From Astropecten irregularis (taxonomy: Eukaryota > Echinodermata > Asteroidea > Paxillosida > Astropectinidae): a DNA stretch of 64,000 nucleotides. The DNA lies in NCBI GenBank assembly GCA_963971285.1, contig OZ020265.1, positions 5,682,270 to 5,746,269 on the forward strand, in the 5' to 3' direction. Below are positions 32,801 through 47,800 of this stretch, piece by piece (positions within the stretch are counted from its first letter, which is position 1; each line of letters begins with the position of its first letter). Position numbers and translations under genes: made by a program. The notes beneath the pieces are model-generated. The model had not been told where the DNA came from, ran no database searches, and was given only the letters and a program-made list of their open reading frames with translations.

Positions 32801-35800
32801 CTTCAGTGGCGGACGAGCCGCCGCCTCCGAGCGATCGGCCGGGGACCGGACCGCTACACTAGCAAATAACCCAACAGTTCATAACGCTTGTGTCCCATTG
32901 TCCAACTAGCAAGGATTCCCGAATTTATTCATAATACTGATTTGTGTACATTTACCGTGTAGTTTCTTGTGGCGAGAACGAAATTGCTTGTCATATGGAG
33001 GATCTCGTATGTGTAAGAAACGACATCCCACGGAATGGACGCCACGTTTGTTCACAAGGTAAGAGCGAAAGACATGTCCTGATGCCACTGTATTCTCTTC
33101 TGATGTGGGTCTCTCTATGAATATCATTGGGACCTGAAACCACATAATGTAGTTGTTTGTTTGTCTGTCGGTCGGTCGGGTGGTCGAGCTGTTGGGTGGA
33201 TGTAGAATATATCGATCGAGTGTCTATATGTCGGTATGTTTGAAGACAGGCCCTGTCTTGACCTGTTTGTATTGCTCATTATATATTCATGACATGTAGT
33301 GAACATGACAGACGAGTAACAAACGTGTGAATCAGGTCTCGCCTCATTCCTTGTCAAAATACTAAATTAGGTTGCTGGGGTTGATTGTTTGTTTGGACTG
33401 TTCATCCAAAATGGAGTTGCTCGGAATTTCTGTAAATTCATATATTTTTAATATTCCAGGATCATGTGGAAAACCGCTTATCAACGTTACGCAGAATGCA
33501 TCATCGGTGATAGTATCGCCTGGATGGCCCATCGCTGACTATCCAAATAATCGGCAGTGTTTATGGTCAGTGGTGGCAGAGGTGGAATACAGAGTGGTAC
33601 TCACCTTCGTGGACTTTCAATTGAGAACACGCGACTACCTGTATTGTGGCAGCGAAGACGATTTCAGCAATGCATTTCTCACAGCGACCGGGTAATACTA
33701 GTTCAATGCTCCACAAAGCTTCAATTTAGAGGAAATGTCACCTACATAATTAACGCAAATATCTTACAATCAAATGACTCCAGAAAACTGAGTCATTGGA
33801 TGGTTTGAAAATTGTCTTTGTTCGCATTTCAATAATTTAAACATTATACATCATTACAAGTGATAAACTCCTGCAAACTGCTCATCAGCCTAAATTACCT
33901 GAAATAAATCAAATGTTTACAGTTGGGAGGGCCTGACGCGTTTCGCTGCCAGCTAAATCTTTCTCAAAGGCTAAATGACAAGGGGACAAGAACATGCAAG
34001 TGAAAGAAACACAAAGGAATGAAATAAAGGATGAGAACAATAGGACGGATGTGAGATTGGTCAGACAAACAGGGGTGAGGTAGGCAAGATCAAAGTTGCC
34101 AGACTCCAAAGGTGTGGGGAAGAATGGGGAATAGGGATTAACAAAGATGATAGTTAAAGGATTAGAGATCAAGAAGGAGAAGTCGAGTCCAAAATAAGCT
34201 TCATTTGTGTTTCTTTCACTTGCATGTTCTGGTCCCCTTGTTATTTAGCCTTTGATAAAGATCCTGCTAGGATCAAAACACGTCAGGTCCTCTTAACTCT
34301 AAGCATTATAAATCGTCCTGAACTATGTTATTTAGTTAAACCATGAACATCTTATGGGACCTCTGTACCTATTCACTGTATAATATTGATATCTTATCTA
34401 CATTTTAAATGAAATGATTATATCTTTCTTGTTTTTATAACAATTATTTCTCAAGAGATATGTTCCCCGTCTGGATTGCCTCCAAAAGCAACAAAATGTT
34501 CTTGAAATTCACGTCTATTTTCTGGGGTACTGATCGTGGCTTTGAACTTCTTGTTGAACAGAGACTATCAGACACAGGTGAGTGCAGAAAATGATGAAAA
34601 CAGAAGAAAAATACTGAGTGAAAAACGCCGGTGTCAGAGTTTGGGAAACCAAATGCCGCACAGTAAGCGTGCATCATTGTTGGCAAAGCAAGAGCCTATG
34701 TTGGGTCAAGGCACTAGTTCTTTGCGCACGGACGCATTTTCAGCAATGTTGATAACAATTTGGGGACCATCCTTTATGCCGCAAATCTATATATTGCTCT
34801 AATCAAATTGAAGAGAATTTTAAACAATTGTTTCTCCACTAAGGTGAGAGTAATGGTACGTTTATCGCAAGGTTTTTTGAAAAACACAGAATCTACTGCC
34901 AAGCCGTAGCCAGAACCCTCTATTTTCACACCGGTTTCTTTTAAATAAATGTCTGAAATGAAGCAAGATCAGAGCCAAAGCCTGAATCGACGTTGGCAAA
35001 AAGCACTAGTTCTCTTTGTGCATTGGCGGATATTTTGGCCATGTTGATAGCAATGTGGGGACCTTCCTTTATGCCGAAAATCTATCTACAGGTCTGACAA
35101 AACTGATGGAAATCATTACAACTATTGTTTCTGCATTGAAGTAGTTGCAATATATTACTGCATGGGTGCGCTAATCCTAAGGTTCTTGGTTCATACAGAT
35201 ATTCATAATACTGGTGTCCAATTGTCCATCTAGAAAGGATTCACAAATTTGATCATAACACTGATTTGTGTACATTCACCGTTTAGTTTTTTGCGGTGAG
35301 AACGAAATTGCTTGTAATATGGAGGATCTCGTATGTGTAAGAAACGACAGCTCACGGAATGGACGCCAAGTTTGTTCACAAGGTAAGAGCGAAAGACATG
35401 TCCCGATGCCACTGTATTCTCTTCTGATGTGGGTCTCTCTATGAATCTCAGTCGGACCTGAAACCACATAATTTGTTTGTTTGTCTGTCTGTCGGTCGAG
35501 CTGTTGGGTGGATGTAGAATGTGTCGATCGAGTGTCTATCTGTCGGTCTGTCTGAAGACAGATCGGGATGTTTGTTTATCTGTTTGTTAGGTGTAACATA
35601 TGTAATAGGGCCCTCTATTGACCTGTTGATATTACTTATCATGTATGCATTAAATGTAGTGAACATGACGGCCGAATTATAAACTTGTGAGTCAGGTCTC
35701 GCCTCATTCCTTGTCAAAATACTTAATTAGGTTGCTGGGGTTGATTGTTTGTTTGGACTGTTCATCCAAAATGGAGTTGTTCTGGATTTCGGTAAATTCA

Positions 35801-38800
35801 TATATTTTTAATATTCCAGGATCATGTGGAAAACCGCTTATCAACGTTACGCAGAATGCATCATCGGTGATAGTATCGCCTGGACGGCCCATCGCTGACT
35901 ATCCAAATAATCGGCAGTGTTTATGGTCTGTGGTGGCAGAGTTGGAATACAGAGTGGTACTCAGCTTCGTGAACTTTCAATTGATAAGCTACGACTACCT
36001 GTATTGTAGCAATGGAGACGATTTCAGCAATGCATTTCTCACAACGACCGGGTAAAACTGGTTTCAATGCTACTCAAAGCGTCAATTTAGAGAAAATGTC
36101 ACCTACATAACTATCGCAATTATCTTACAATCAAATGACTCCAGAAAACTGAGTCATTGGATAGTTTGAAAATTGTGTTTGTTCACATTTCAATTACTTA
36201 AACATTATACATCATTACAAGTGATGAACTCCTGCAAATTGCTCATCAGCCTAAATTACCTGAAATAAATCAAATGTTTACAGTTGGGAGGGCTGACGCG
36301 TTTCGCTGCCAGCTAAATCTTTCTCAAAGGCTAAATGACAAGGGGACAAGAACATGAAAATGAAAGAAACACAAAGGAATGAATTAAAGGATGAGAACAA
36401 TAGGAGGGGTGGGAAGTGGGTGAGACTGGGCAGACAAACAGGGGTGAGGTAGGCAAGATCAAAGTTGCCAGACTCCAAAGGTGTGGGGAAGAATGGGGAA
36501 CAGGGATTAACAAAGATGACAATTATAGGATTAGAGATCAAGCTGGAGAAGTAGAGTACAAAAAGTAGCTTCATTTGTGTTTCTTTCACTTGCATGTTCT
36601 GGTCCCCTTGTCATTAAGCCTTTGATAAAGATCCTGCTAGGATCGAAACGCGTCAGGACCTCTTAACTCTAAGCATTATAAATCGTCCTGAACTATGTTA
36701 GTTAAACCATGAAAATCTTATGGGACCTCTATACCTATTCACTTCATAATATTGATATCTTATCTACATTTTAAATGAAATGATAATATCTTTCTTGTTT
36801 TTATAACAATTATTTCTCAAGAGATATGTTCCCCGTCTGGATTGCCTCCAAAAGCAACAAAATGTTCCTGAAGTTTATGTCTAACAACTATCGTACTAAT
36901 CGTGGCTTTGAGCTTCTTGTTGAACAGAGACTATCAGACACACGTAAGTGCAGAAAGGATGTTCAAACCTTTGCATCGGCTACGAATCATTCGTTGTCGC
37001 CGATATGATGAAAACATAGACTGTGGTTTTTCCCTTGAAAAACAAGGAATCTACTGCCAAACCATAGCCAGAACCCTCTATTTTCACACCAGTTTCTTTT
37101 AAATAAATGCCTGAAATGAAGCAAGATCAGAGCGAAAGCCTGAATCGACGTTGGCAAAAAGCACTAGTTCTCTTTGTGCATTGACGCATATTTCGGCCAT
37201 TTTGATAGCAATTTGGGGACCTTCCTTTATGCCGTAAATCTCTCTACAGGTCTGACAAAACTTTTTTTCTGCATTGAGGTAGTTCCTTATATAGTGCATG
37301 GGTACGTTAATCCTAAGGTTCTTGGTTCACCTCACGAAAATGCCTCATTGCCAAACTAGCAAATAACCCAACAGTTCATTATACTGGTGTCCAATTGTCC
37401 ATCTAGAAAGGATTCACAAATTTGATCATAACACTGATTTGTGTACATTCACCGTTTAGTTTTTTGCGGTGAGAACGAAATTGCTTGTAATATGGAGGAT
37501 CTCGTATGTGTAAGAAACGACAGCTCACGGAATGGACGCCAAGTTTGTTCACAAGGTAAGAGCGAAAGACATGTCCCGATGCCACTGTATTCTCTTCTGA
37601 TGTGGGTCTCTCTATGAATCTCAGTCGGACCTGAAACCACATAATTTGTTTGTTTGTCTGTCTGTCGGTCGAGCTGTTGGGTGGATGTAGAATGTGTCGA
37701 TCGAGTGTCTATCTGTCGGTCTGTCTGAAGACAGATCGGGATGTTTGTTTATCTGTTTGTTAGGTGTAACATATGTAATAGGGCCCTCTATTGACCTGTT
37801 GATATTACTTATCATGTATGCATTAAATGTAGTGAACATGACGGCCGAATTATAAACTTGTGAGTCAGGTCTCGCCTCATTCCTTGTCAAAATACTTAAT
37901 TAGGTTGCTGGGGTTGATTGTTTGTTTGGACTGTTCATCCAAAATGGAGTTGTTCTGGATTTCGGTAAATTCATATATTTTTAATATTCCAGGATCATGT
38001 GGAAAACCGCTTATCAACGTTACGCAGAATGCATCATCGGTGATAGTATCGCCTGGACGGCCCATCGCTGACTATCCAAATAATCGGCAGTGTTTATGGT
38101 CTGTGGTGGCAGAGTTGGAATACAGAGTGGTACTCAGCTTCGTGAACTTTCAATTGATAAGCTACGACTACCTGTATTGTAGCAATGGAGACGATTTCAG
38201 CAATGCATTTCTCACAACGACCGGGTAAAACTGGTTTCAATGCTACTCAAAGCGTCAATTTAGAGAAAATGTCACCTACATAACTATCGCAATTATCTTA
38301 CAATCAAATGACTCCAGAAAACTGAGTCATTGGATAGTTTGAAAATTGTGTTTGTTCACATTTCAATTACTTAAACATTATACATCATTACAAGTGATGA
38401 ACTCCTGCAAATTGCTCATCAGCCTAAATTACCTGAAATAAATCAAATGTTTACAGTTGGGAGGGCTGACGCGTTTCGCTGCCAGCTAAATCTTTCTCAA
38501 AGGCTAAATGACAAGGGGACAAGAACATGAAAATGAAAGAAACACAAAGGAATGAATTAAAGGATGAGAACAATAGGAGGGGTGGGAAGTGGGTGAGACT
38601 GGGCAGACAAACAGGGGTGAGGTAGGCAAGATCAAAGTTGCCAGACTCCAAAGGTGTGGGGAAGAATGGGGAACAGGGATTAACAAAGATGACAATTATA
38701 GGATTAGAGATCAAGCTGGAGAAGTAGAGTACAAAAAGTAGCTTCATTTGTGTTTCTTTCACTTGCATGTTCTGGTCCCCTTGTCATTAAGCCTTTGATA

Positions 38801-41800
38801 AAGATCCTGCTAGGATCGAAACGCGTCAGGACCTCTTAACTCTAAGCATTATAAATCGTCCTGAACTATGTTAGTTAAACCATGAAAATCTTATGGGACC
38901 TCTATACCTATTCACTTCATAATATTGATATCTTATCTACATTTTAAATGAAATGATAATATCTTTCTTGTTTTTATAACAATTATTTCTCAAGAGATAT
39001 GTTCCCCGTCTGGATTGCCTCCAAAAGCAACAAAATGTTCCTGAAGTTTATGTCTAACAACTATCGTACTAATCGTGGCTTTGAGCTTCTTGTTGAACAG
39101 AGACTATCAGACACACGTAAGTGCAGAAAGGATGTTCAAACCTTTGCATCGGCTACGAATCATTCGTTGTCGCCGATATGATGAAAACATAGACTGTGGT
39201 TTTTCCCTTGAAAAACAAGGAATCTACTGCCAAACCATAGCCAGAACCCTCTATTTTCACACCAGTTTCTTTTAAATAAATGCCTGAAATGAAGCAAGAT
39301 CAGAGCGAAAGCCTGAATCGACGTTGGCAAAAAGCACTAGTTCTCTTTGTGCATTGACGCATATTTCGGCCATTTTGATAGCAATTTGGGGACCTTCCTT
39401 TATGCCGTAAATCTCTCTACAGGTCTGACAAAACTTTTTTTCTGCATTGAGGTAGTTCCTTATATAGTGCATGGGTACGTTAATCCTAAGGTTCTTGGTT
39501 CACCTCACGAAAATGCCTCATTGCCAAACTAGCAAATAACCCAACAGTTCATTATACTGGTGTCCAATTGTCCATCTAGAAAGGATTCACACATTTATTC
39601 ATAACACTGATTTGTGTACATTCATCGTTTAGTTTCTTGCAGTGAGAACGAAATTGCTTGTAATATGGAAGATCTCGTATGTGTAAGAAACGACATCTCA
39701 CGGAATGGACGCCAAGTTTGTTCACAAGGTAAGAGCGAAATACATGACCTGATGCCACTGTATTCTCTTCTGATGTGGGTCTCTCTATGAATTTCAGTGG
39801 GACCTGAAACCATATAATTTGTTTGTTTGTCTGTCGGTCGGGTGGTCGAGCTGTTGGGTGGATGTAGAATATGTCGATCGTGTGTCTATCTGTCGGTCTT
39901 TTTGAAGACAGGTCGGGATGTTTGTTTGTCTGTTTATCTGTTTGTTCGGTGTAACATATGTAAAAGGGCCCTCTCTTGACCTGTTGGTATTAATCATCAT
40001 GTATACAATACATGTAGTGAACATGACAACCGAGTTTAAACTTGTGAGTCAGGTCTCGCCTCATTCCTTGTCAAAATAATAAATTAGGTTGGTGGGGTTG
40101 ATTGTTTGTTTGGACTGTTCATCAAAAACGGGGTAGCTCGGAATTTTGGTATATTCATATTTTTTAATATTCCAGGATCATGTGGAAAACCGCTTATCAA
40201 CGTTACGCAGAATGCATCATCGGTGATAGTATCGCCTGGACGGCCCTTCGCTCATTATCCAAATTATCGGCAGTGTTTATGGTCTGTAGTGGCAGAGGTG
40301 GAATACAGAGTGGTACTCACCTTCGTGGACTTTCAATTGATGAACTACGACTACCTGTATTGTAGCAATGGAGACGATTTCAGCAATGCATTTCTCACAA
40401 CGACCGGGTAAAACTGGTTCAATGCTACTCAAAGCTTCAATTTAGAGAAAATGTCACCTACATAATTAACGCAAATATCTTACAATCAAATGACTCCAAA
40501 AAACTGAGCCATTTTATGGTTTGAAAACCTCTCCTGTCAAGTTGTCTTTGTTCACATTTCAATAACTTAAACATTATACATCATTACAAGTGATAAACTC
40601 CTGCAAACTGCTCATCAGCCTAAATTACCTGAAATAAATCAAATGTTTAGAGTTGGGAGGGGCCTGACGCGTTTCGCTGCCAGCTTAATCTTTCTCAAAG
40701 GCTAAATGACAAGGGGACAAGAACATGCAAGTGAAAGAAACACAAAGGAATGAATTAAAGGATGAGAACAATAGGAGGGGTGGGAAGTGGGTGAGACTGG
40801 TCAGACAAGCAGGGGTGAGGTAGGCAAGATCAAAGTTGCCAGACTCCAAAGGTGTGGGGAAGAATGGGGAATAGGGATTAACAAAGATGATAATTAGAGG
40901 ATAAGAGAGATCAAGCTGGAGAAGTAGAGTACAAAAAGCAGCTTCATTAGTGTTTCTTTCACTTGCAATGTTCTGGTCCCCTTGTCATTTAGCCTTTGAT
41001 ACAGATCCTGCTAGGATCGAAACGCGTCATGCCCTCTTAACTCTAAGCATTATAAATCGTCCTGAACTATGTTAATTAGTTAAACCATGAAAATCTTATA
41101 GGACCTCAGCCTATTCACATGCATATTATTGATATCTTATCTACATTTTAAATGAAATGATTATATCTTTCTTGTTTTTATGACAATTATTTCTCAAGAG
41201 ATATGTTCCCCGTCTGGATTGCCTCCAAAAGCAACAAAATGTTCTTGAAATTCACGTCTAACTTATGGGGTACTGATCGTGGCTTTGAACTTCTTGTTGA
41301 ACAGAGACTATCAGACACACGTAAGTGCAGAAAGGATGAAAACAGAAGCACCGACAAGGGGCCTTGTTCAAACCTTTGCATCGGCTACGAATCATTCGTT
41401 GTCGCCGATATGATGAAAACATAGACTTTGTTTTTTTCCCTTGAAAAACAAAAAATCTACTGCCAAGCCGTAGCAAAAACCCTCTATTTTCACACCGGTT
41501 TCTTTTAAATAAATGCATGAAATGAAGCAAGATCAGAGCCAAAGCCTGAATCGATGTTGTAAAAAAGAACTAGTTCTCTTTGTGCATTGATGCATATTTG
41601 GGCCATGTTGATAGCAATTTGGGGACCTTCCTTTATGCCGTAAATCTCTCTACAGGTCTGACAAAACTTTTTTTTCTGCATTGAGGTAGTTCCTTATATA
41701 GTGCATGGGTACGTTAATCCTAAGGTTCTTGGTTCACCTCAGGAAAATGCCTCATTGCCAAACTAGCAAATAACCCAACAGTTCATAATACTGGTGTCCA

Positions 41801-44800
41801 ATTGTCCATCTAGAAAGGATTCACAAATTTATTCATAACACTGATTTGTGTACATTTACCGTTTAGTTTCTTGCAGTGAGAACGAAATTCCTTGTAATAT
41901 GGAAGATCTCGTATGTGTAAGAAACGACAGCTCACGGAATGGACGCCAAGTTTGTTCACAAGGTAAGAGCGAAAGACATGTCCTGATGCCACTGTATTCT
42001 CTTTTGATGTGGGTCTCTCTATGAATCTCAGTCGGACCTGAAACCACATAATTTGTTTGTTTGTCTGTCTGTCGGTCGAGCTGTTGGGTGGATGTAGAAT
42101 GTGTCGATCGAGTGTCTATCTGTCGGTCTGTCTGAAGACAGATCGGGATGTTTCTTTATCTGTTTGTTAGGTGTAACATATGTAATAGGGCCCTCTATTG
42201 ACCTGTTGATATTACTTATCATGTATGCATTAAATGTAGTGAACATGACGGCCGAATTATAAACTTGTGAGTCAGGTCTCGCCTCATTCCTTGTCAAAAT
42301 AATAAATTAGGTTGGTGGGGTTGATTGTTTGTTTGGACTGTTCATCAAAAACGGGGTAGCTCGGAATTTTGGTATATTCATATTTTTTAATATTCTAGGA
42401 TCATGTGGAAAACCGCTAATCAACGTTACGCAGAATGCATCATCGGTGATAGTTTCGCCTGGATGGCCCATCGCTGACTATCCGAATTATCGTCAGTGCT
42501 TATGGTCAGTGGTGGCAGAGGTGGGATACAGAGTGGTACTCACCTTCCTGGACTTTGAGATGGAACACGGCTATGACTACCTGTATTGTGGCAACGGAGA
42601 CGATTTCAGCAATGCATTTCTCACAACGACCGGGTAATACTAGTTCAATGCTACTCAAAGCTTCAATGTAGAGCAAATGTCAACTACATAATTGAAATTA
42701 TAAATATCTAACAAGGAACAATACAGAAAACTGAGTCATTGGATGGTTTGAAAACCGCTCAAGTCAAATTGTCTTTGTTCACATTTCAATAACCTAAACA
42801 ATATATAAATCATCCTGAACTTTGTTATTTATTTAGTTAAACCATAAACAACTTATGGGACCTCTGTACATATTCACTGCATAATATTGATATCTTGTCT
42901 ACATTTTAAATGAAATAATTATATATTTATTGTTTTTATAACAATTATTTCTCAAGAGATTTGTTCCCCGTCTGGATTGCCTCCAAAAGCAACAAAATGT
43001 TCTTGAAATTTACCTCTGACGGCAGTGTTACTTATCGTGGCTTTGAGCTTCTTGTTGAACAGAGACTATCAGACACAGGTGAGTGCAGAAAATGATGAAA
43101 ACAGAAGAAATACACTGAGTGAAATACGCCGGTGTCAGAGTTTGGGAAACCAAATGCCGCACAGTAAGCGTGCATCATTGTTGGCAAAGCAAGAGCCTAT
43201 GTTGGGTCAAGGCACTGGTTCTTTGGGCACTGACGCATTTTCAGCAATGTTGATAACAATTTGGGGACCATTCTTTATGCCCCAAATCTATATATTGCTA
43301 TAATCAAATTGAAGGGAATTTCAAACAATTGTTTCTCCACTAAGGTGGGAGTAATGGTACGTTTATCGCAAGGTTTTTGGTTCAATTGCCGAAAAAGACT
43401 AGTGAAAATGCTCCATTGCCCATTCAGTAAATAGCCCAAAATCTATTACATTAACACTAATTTGTATCCATTTACCGTTCAGTTTCTTGCGGTGTAAATG
43501 AGGTTGCTTGTACAACAGAGGACCTTGTATGTTTAAGAAATGACAGCTCACGGAATCAACTCCAAATTTGTCCAACAGGTAAGAGCGAAGGCCGTGTTGG
43601 GAAGACACTGCATTTTCCATTCACGTGGACCTTTTCATGAAACTCAAAAGGATACGAAAGCCCAACAATAGATTTGTTTCGATTAGAAGTCTTTGTGTTA
43701 AAAGGGTTGTCTGTCGAGCTGTCGGCGTTTGTCTGTCGGTCGTGCTGTTGGGCGGGATGGAATGTCAGGCTGTCTAGCTCATTTTTTTTTTATTTTTGAT
43801 ATTTTGGGGCGGTGTTAGGGGGACTTTGTTTGTTTCCATTAAAGTGAAGCTCGATCGTCCACCAGGTTTGGTATCAGGTATCAGGTTTGCTCAAGTTTGT
43901 GGTATTTTCCATCTATTGGTAATTTTCCAGAACCTTGCAGTGATACGAAAGTCAACGTTACGCAGAATGCATCATCGGTGATAGCATCGCCTGGATGGCC
44001 CTTCGCTGACTATCCCAATGATCAGCAGTGCTTATGGTCAGTGGTGGCAGATGTGAGATACAGAGTGGTTCTCACCTTTGTGACATTTGAGATGAAACAA
44101 TACGACTACCTGTATTGTGGCAATGGAGACGATTTCAGCAATGCGTTTCTCAAATTGACCGGGTAAAGTGTTTTTAATGTTACTATGTGGTTTAATTATT
44201 ATTGTTAACCATAAACATTTTGGGCCGAATTCACAAAAGGTGTTTTTCTTCTACACGCGTCTAACTTTCCTTAACGGGTGATCATCTTATGCGTTTAGAA
44301 GGTCATCAATTCTAGAAGGGTGTATATGCAGAGGCCGTTTATCATTTAGACACTAGTGTCTAGCGAACAAATTTTAGACGTGCCAAGGGGGTTATTTAAG
44401 CCCTGTGTTGATGTCGCAGTGCCGTTAATTTGGTCATGGTCGCGATAAGAATACTGGAACTTGCACTGAAGACAGCTGTATCTCTGATTCTCGTCTGCAT
44501 CAGTGTTTCCCTTAGATCTTCCTGTTTAGCCCTGTATTCGGCAATGGCCTTAATTTTCATTCCTCGCCACAATTCCTTCAGTTCCTTTTATTTGTGGTAC
44601 TTTCTCTTCGAATGGGGAAAGTGCCTTCAATGGCTCTTAATTTTATTTAGTTCCAGGATGTTGGTTTCTTTCTGTTAGTGTCTATATCACCTTTCGTGTC
44701 CTCAACCCCGGCCTTTTGTCTTTTGATGAGCTGAATGACACCCACTCGCTGATCACAATCATGTGAAATTTTCTATTCCTATTTTCGCTTGTATCCGACT

Positions 44801-47800
44801 TGTTTCATGTACAAAATGAACATGCATGCGCTTTCGCCACCCCCCCCCCCCCCCCCTGAATCTTGTCCAGGGAAAGGTTACGCAACGTCGCAAACGACCG
44901 TTAACAAAGGAACCTGGGTCATCACGATTGCTGCTATTGTATTATCACCACTTAAACACAGCTTACAAGACAAACTGCACACGTGAAGCTAAACGGTTGC
45001 AAAACACCCGTCGTGAAATTGGAAAAACAATTGCGTTTAGCTGTCCGCGTGCAAAGTGTGTTTAGACACTATTGAGGATGTAAACAGTGATTAGTAAAAC
45101 GGAAGAAAAACACCTTTCATGAATATCGGCCCTTTATGTCACCCCGTTTGTATTTACTGCATAAACCTTTATATTCACTCCTAATTTCAAAGAAAACATA
45201 TCTGTCTTTTCTATGGTGATAATTTCTCAAGCGATATATTCCCCGCCTGGATTGCCTCCAAAAGCAACCAAATGTTCCTGAAGTTCACGTCTAACTACGG
45301 TGGTATTAATCGTGGCTTTGAGCTCCCTGTTGAACAGAGACCATCAGACACAGGTGAGTGTAGAAAATGATGAAAACAGAAGAAACATACTGAGTGAAAG
45401 ACGCCGGTGTCAGACTTTGGGAAACCAAATGCCGCATAGTGAGCGTGCATCATTGTTGGCATCGGCTGCGGCTCCGCCTTCGGCTCTGGCTTCGGCTGTT
45501 ATTCATATAAAACTAGGCTGTGGAATTGCGTTGTTCAAAACAAAGAATCTACTGTCAAGAAGTAGTGAAAAGCCTTTTTCTCACGTGTTAATTTCAAATG
45601 AATGCACGAAATGGATCACGACCGGGAGCCAAAGCCAGAGCCTATGTTGAGTCAAGGCACTAGTTCTTTATGCACTGACGCAATTTCAATCATGTTGCAA
45701 ACAATTTGGGGACTATCCTTTATGCCGCAAATCTATGTATTGCTCTGACAAGACTGAAAAGAGACTATCAGACACAAGTGAGTACAGAAAAGGGGAGACA
45801 ACAGAAAAAATATACTGAGTGAAGGACGTAATTGTGAGAGTTTTTGGAGCAAATGCCGTACGGTAAGCGTGTAGAAGCGGATATCGGCCCTGGCTCCGCC
45901 TTCATGCTCCGGCTTCGGCTCTGTCAGTCATATAAAAAAGTCTATTTGCTTTTCCTTGACCGAAACAGAGAATCTACCGCCAAGCAGTAGCCAAAAGCCT
46001 CTTTTTCACACCTGTTCATTTCAAATGAATGCAAGAAATGGAGCCCGATCTGGAGCGAAAGCCAGTGCCTATCAGCCTCTATGCTATAAATCTATCTACT
46101 GCTCTGACCAAAATGAACGGAAGTTAGAACAGTTATTCTTATATGGCGCGTTAATCCTAAGGTTCTTGGTTCAATTGCGGAATATGTGAAAATGCCCTAT
46201 TGCCCATTCTGTAAATTACCAAACATATATTATTTTATATTAACACTGGTTTTGTATGATTAACGTTTAGTTTATTGCGATGAGAACGAAATTGCTTGTA
46301 AAATGGAGGACCTCGTATGTATAAGAAACAACAGCTCAAGGAATCAACGTCAAGTTTGTTCACAAGGTATGAGCAAGGGCCGTGTTCCGATGACACTGCA
46401 TTTTTCGGTGACGTGGGCCTCTTCATGAGGTTCAGGACACGAAACCTCACAATAGATTTGTTTCGATTGTTTGTCTTTATGTTGAAGGGGTTGTCTATCG
46501 AGCTGTCGGTGTTTGTATATCGGTCGGGCTGTCGGATGGGATGGAATGTGAGGTTGTCTAGCTCCTTTAATTATTTGTTTGTTGGATATTTATCGGGGTG
46601 TTACGGGGACTTTGTTTGTTTGTTTGTTTGTTTGCATTAAAATAAAGCTCGACTGTCCACCAGGTTTGGTATCAGGTATCAGGTTTGCTCAAGATTGTGG
46701 TAAAGTTCATTTATTGATAATTTTCCAGAACCTTGCAGTGATACGTTTGTCAATGTCACGCGGAATGCTTCATCGGTGATAGCATCGCCTGGATGGCCCA
46801 TCGCTGACTATCCAAATAATCGGCAATGCTTATGGTCAGTGGTGGCAGATGAGGGATGCAGAGTGGTTCTCACCTTCGTGAACTTTGCGATGAAAGTCTT
46901 GGACTACGTGTATTGCAGCAATGGAGACGATTTCAGCGATGCGTTTCTCACATTGACCGGGTAAAATCTGCTTCTCTCCGAATTTTCGTTATCACATTTT
47001 ACTATGGTTAACCATAATCACCTCTCTACCTATAACCTGTAACAACGGGAAATACATTTATGACAATACTTTATCTAGAGATTCGTTCCCCGTCTGGATT
47101 GCCTCAAAGGACAACAAAATGTTCCTGAAGTTCACGTCTGACCGCAGAGTTACTAATCGTGGCTTTGTGCTTCTTGTTGAACAGAGACCATCATACACAG
47201 GTGAGTGCAGAAAGGATAATATCAGAAGCGACACAGAGTGAAAGGCGCCACTTGGGAACAAATAACTTCCATTGGCACCGGAGCCGGTTTCGTCTCGGTT
47301 AACTTATCCTGAGAATCCAAATCTACTTCCAAGTCATATCCAAAAGCGGATCCATTACTTTAAAACGGATGTACAATTAGAGGGCTATATGTATTAAACG
47401 TAGCAATTGATTGTAAGCAACTGCTTGAAGCACAAGCAATTGTTGCTTGTCTGGCAAAAGATAAAGTTCAAGCAATTTCTTAAATCCGTATGCATGAACT
47501 TTTCCTTGTGCTTGAGGTTTCAACAATAGGGATGCCAAGCCGGTACCAACACCAAATTGCATCATGAACAAAACTGCTACAGCTTAAAATAATACCAATG
47601 GTTTAAAGTTTTCCATTTGGTCATCAGTACATAACAAATGAATTGTGTGAATGGGCCCAATGGTAGCAATTTTGTGGACCCTCCTTAATGCTACAACTCT
47701 ATCAAGAGCACTGGAACCGGAGGGAATTTAGAACTATGGTTTTTGCTCTAAGGTATAGATTATGTATACGTCAGAGAACGTGTAGGTTGATCCTTATGTT

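Noticed and set aside
35448-35717. 89-codon minus-strand ORF repeated in several receptor introns
   Set aside because: It translates a TGTC/GTCGGTC-rich simple tract that was copied with the modules.
36278-36595. 105-codon minus-strand ORF repeated in receptor introns
   Set aside because: It is the 3' UTR of the inverted PLE fragment, read in a chance open frame.
44430-44678. 82-codon hydrophobic plus-strand ORF
   Set aside because: It lies inside the TIR transposon and is antisense to a possible Myb-like remnant; no supported domain.
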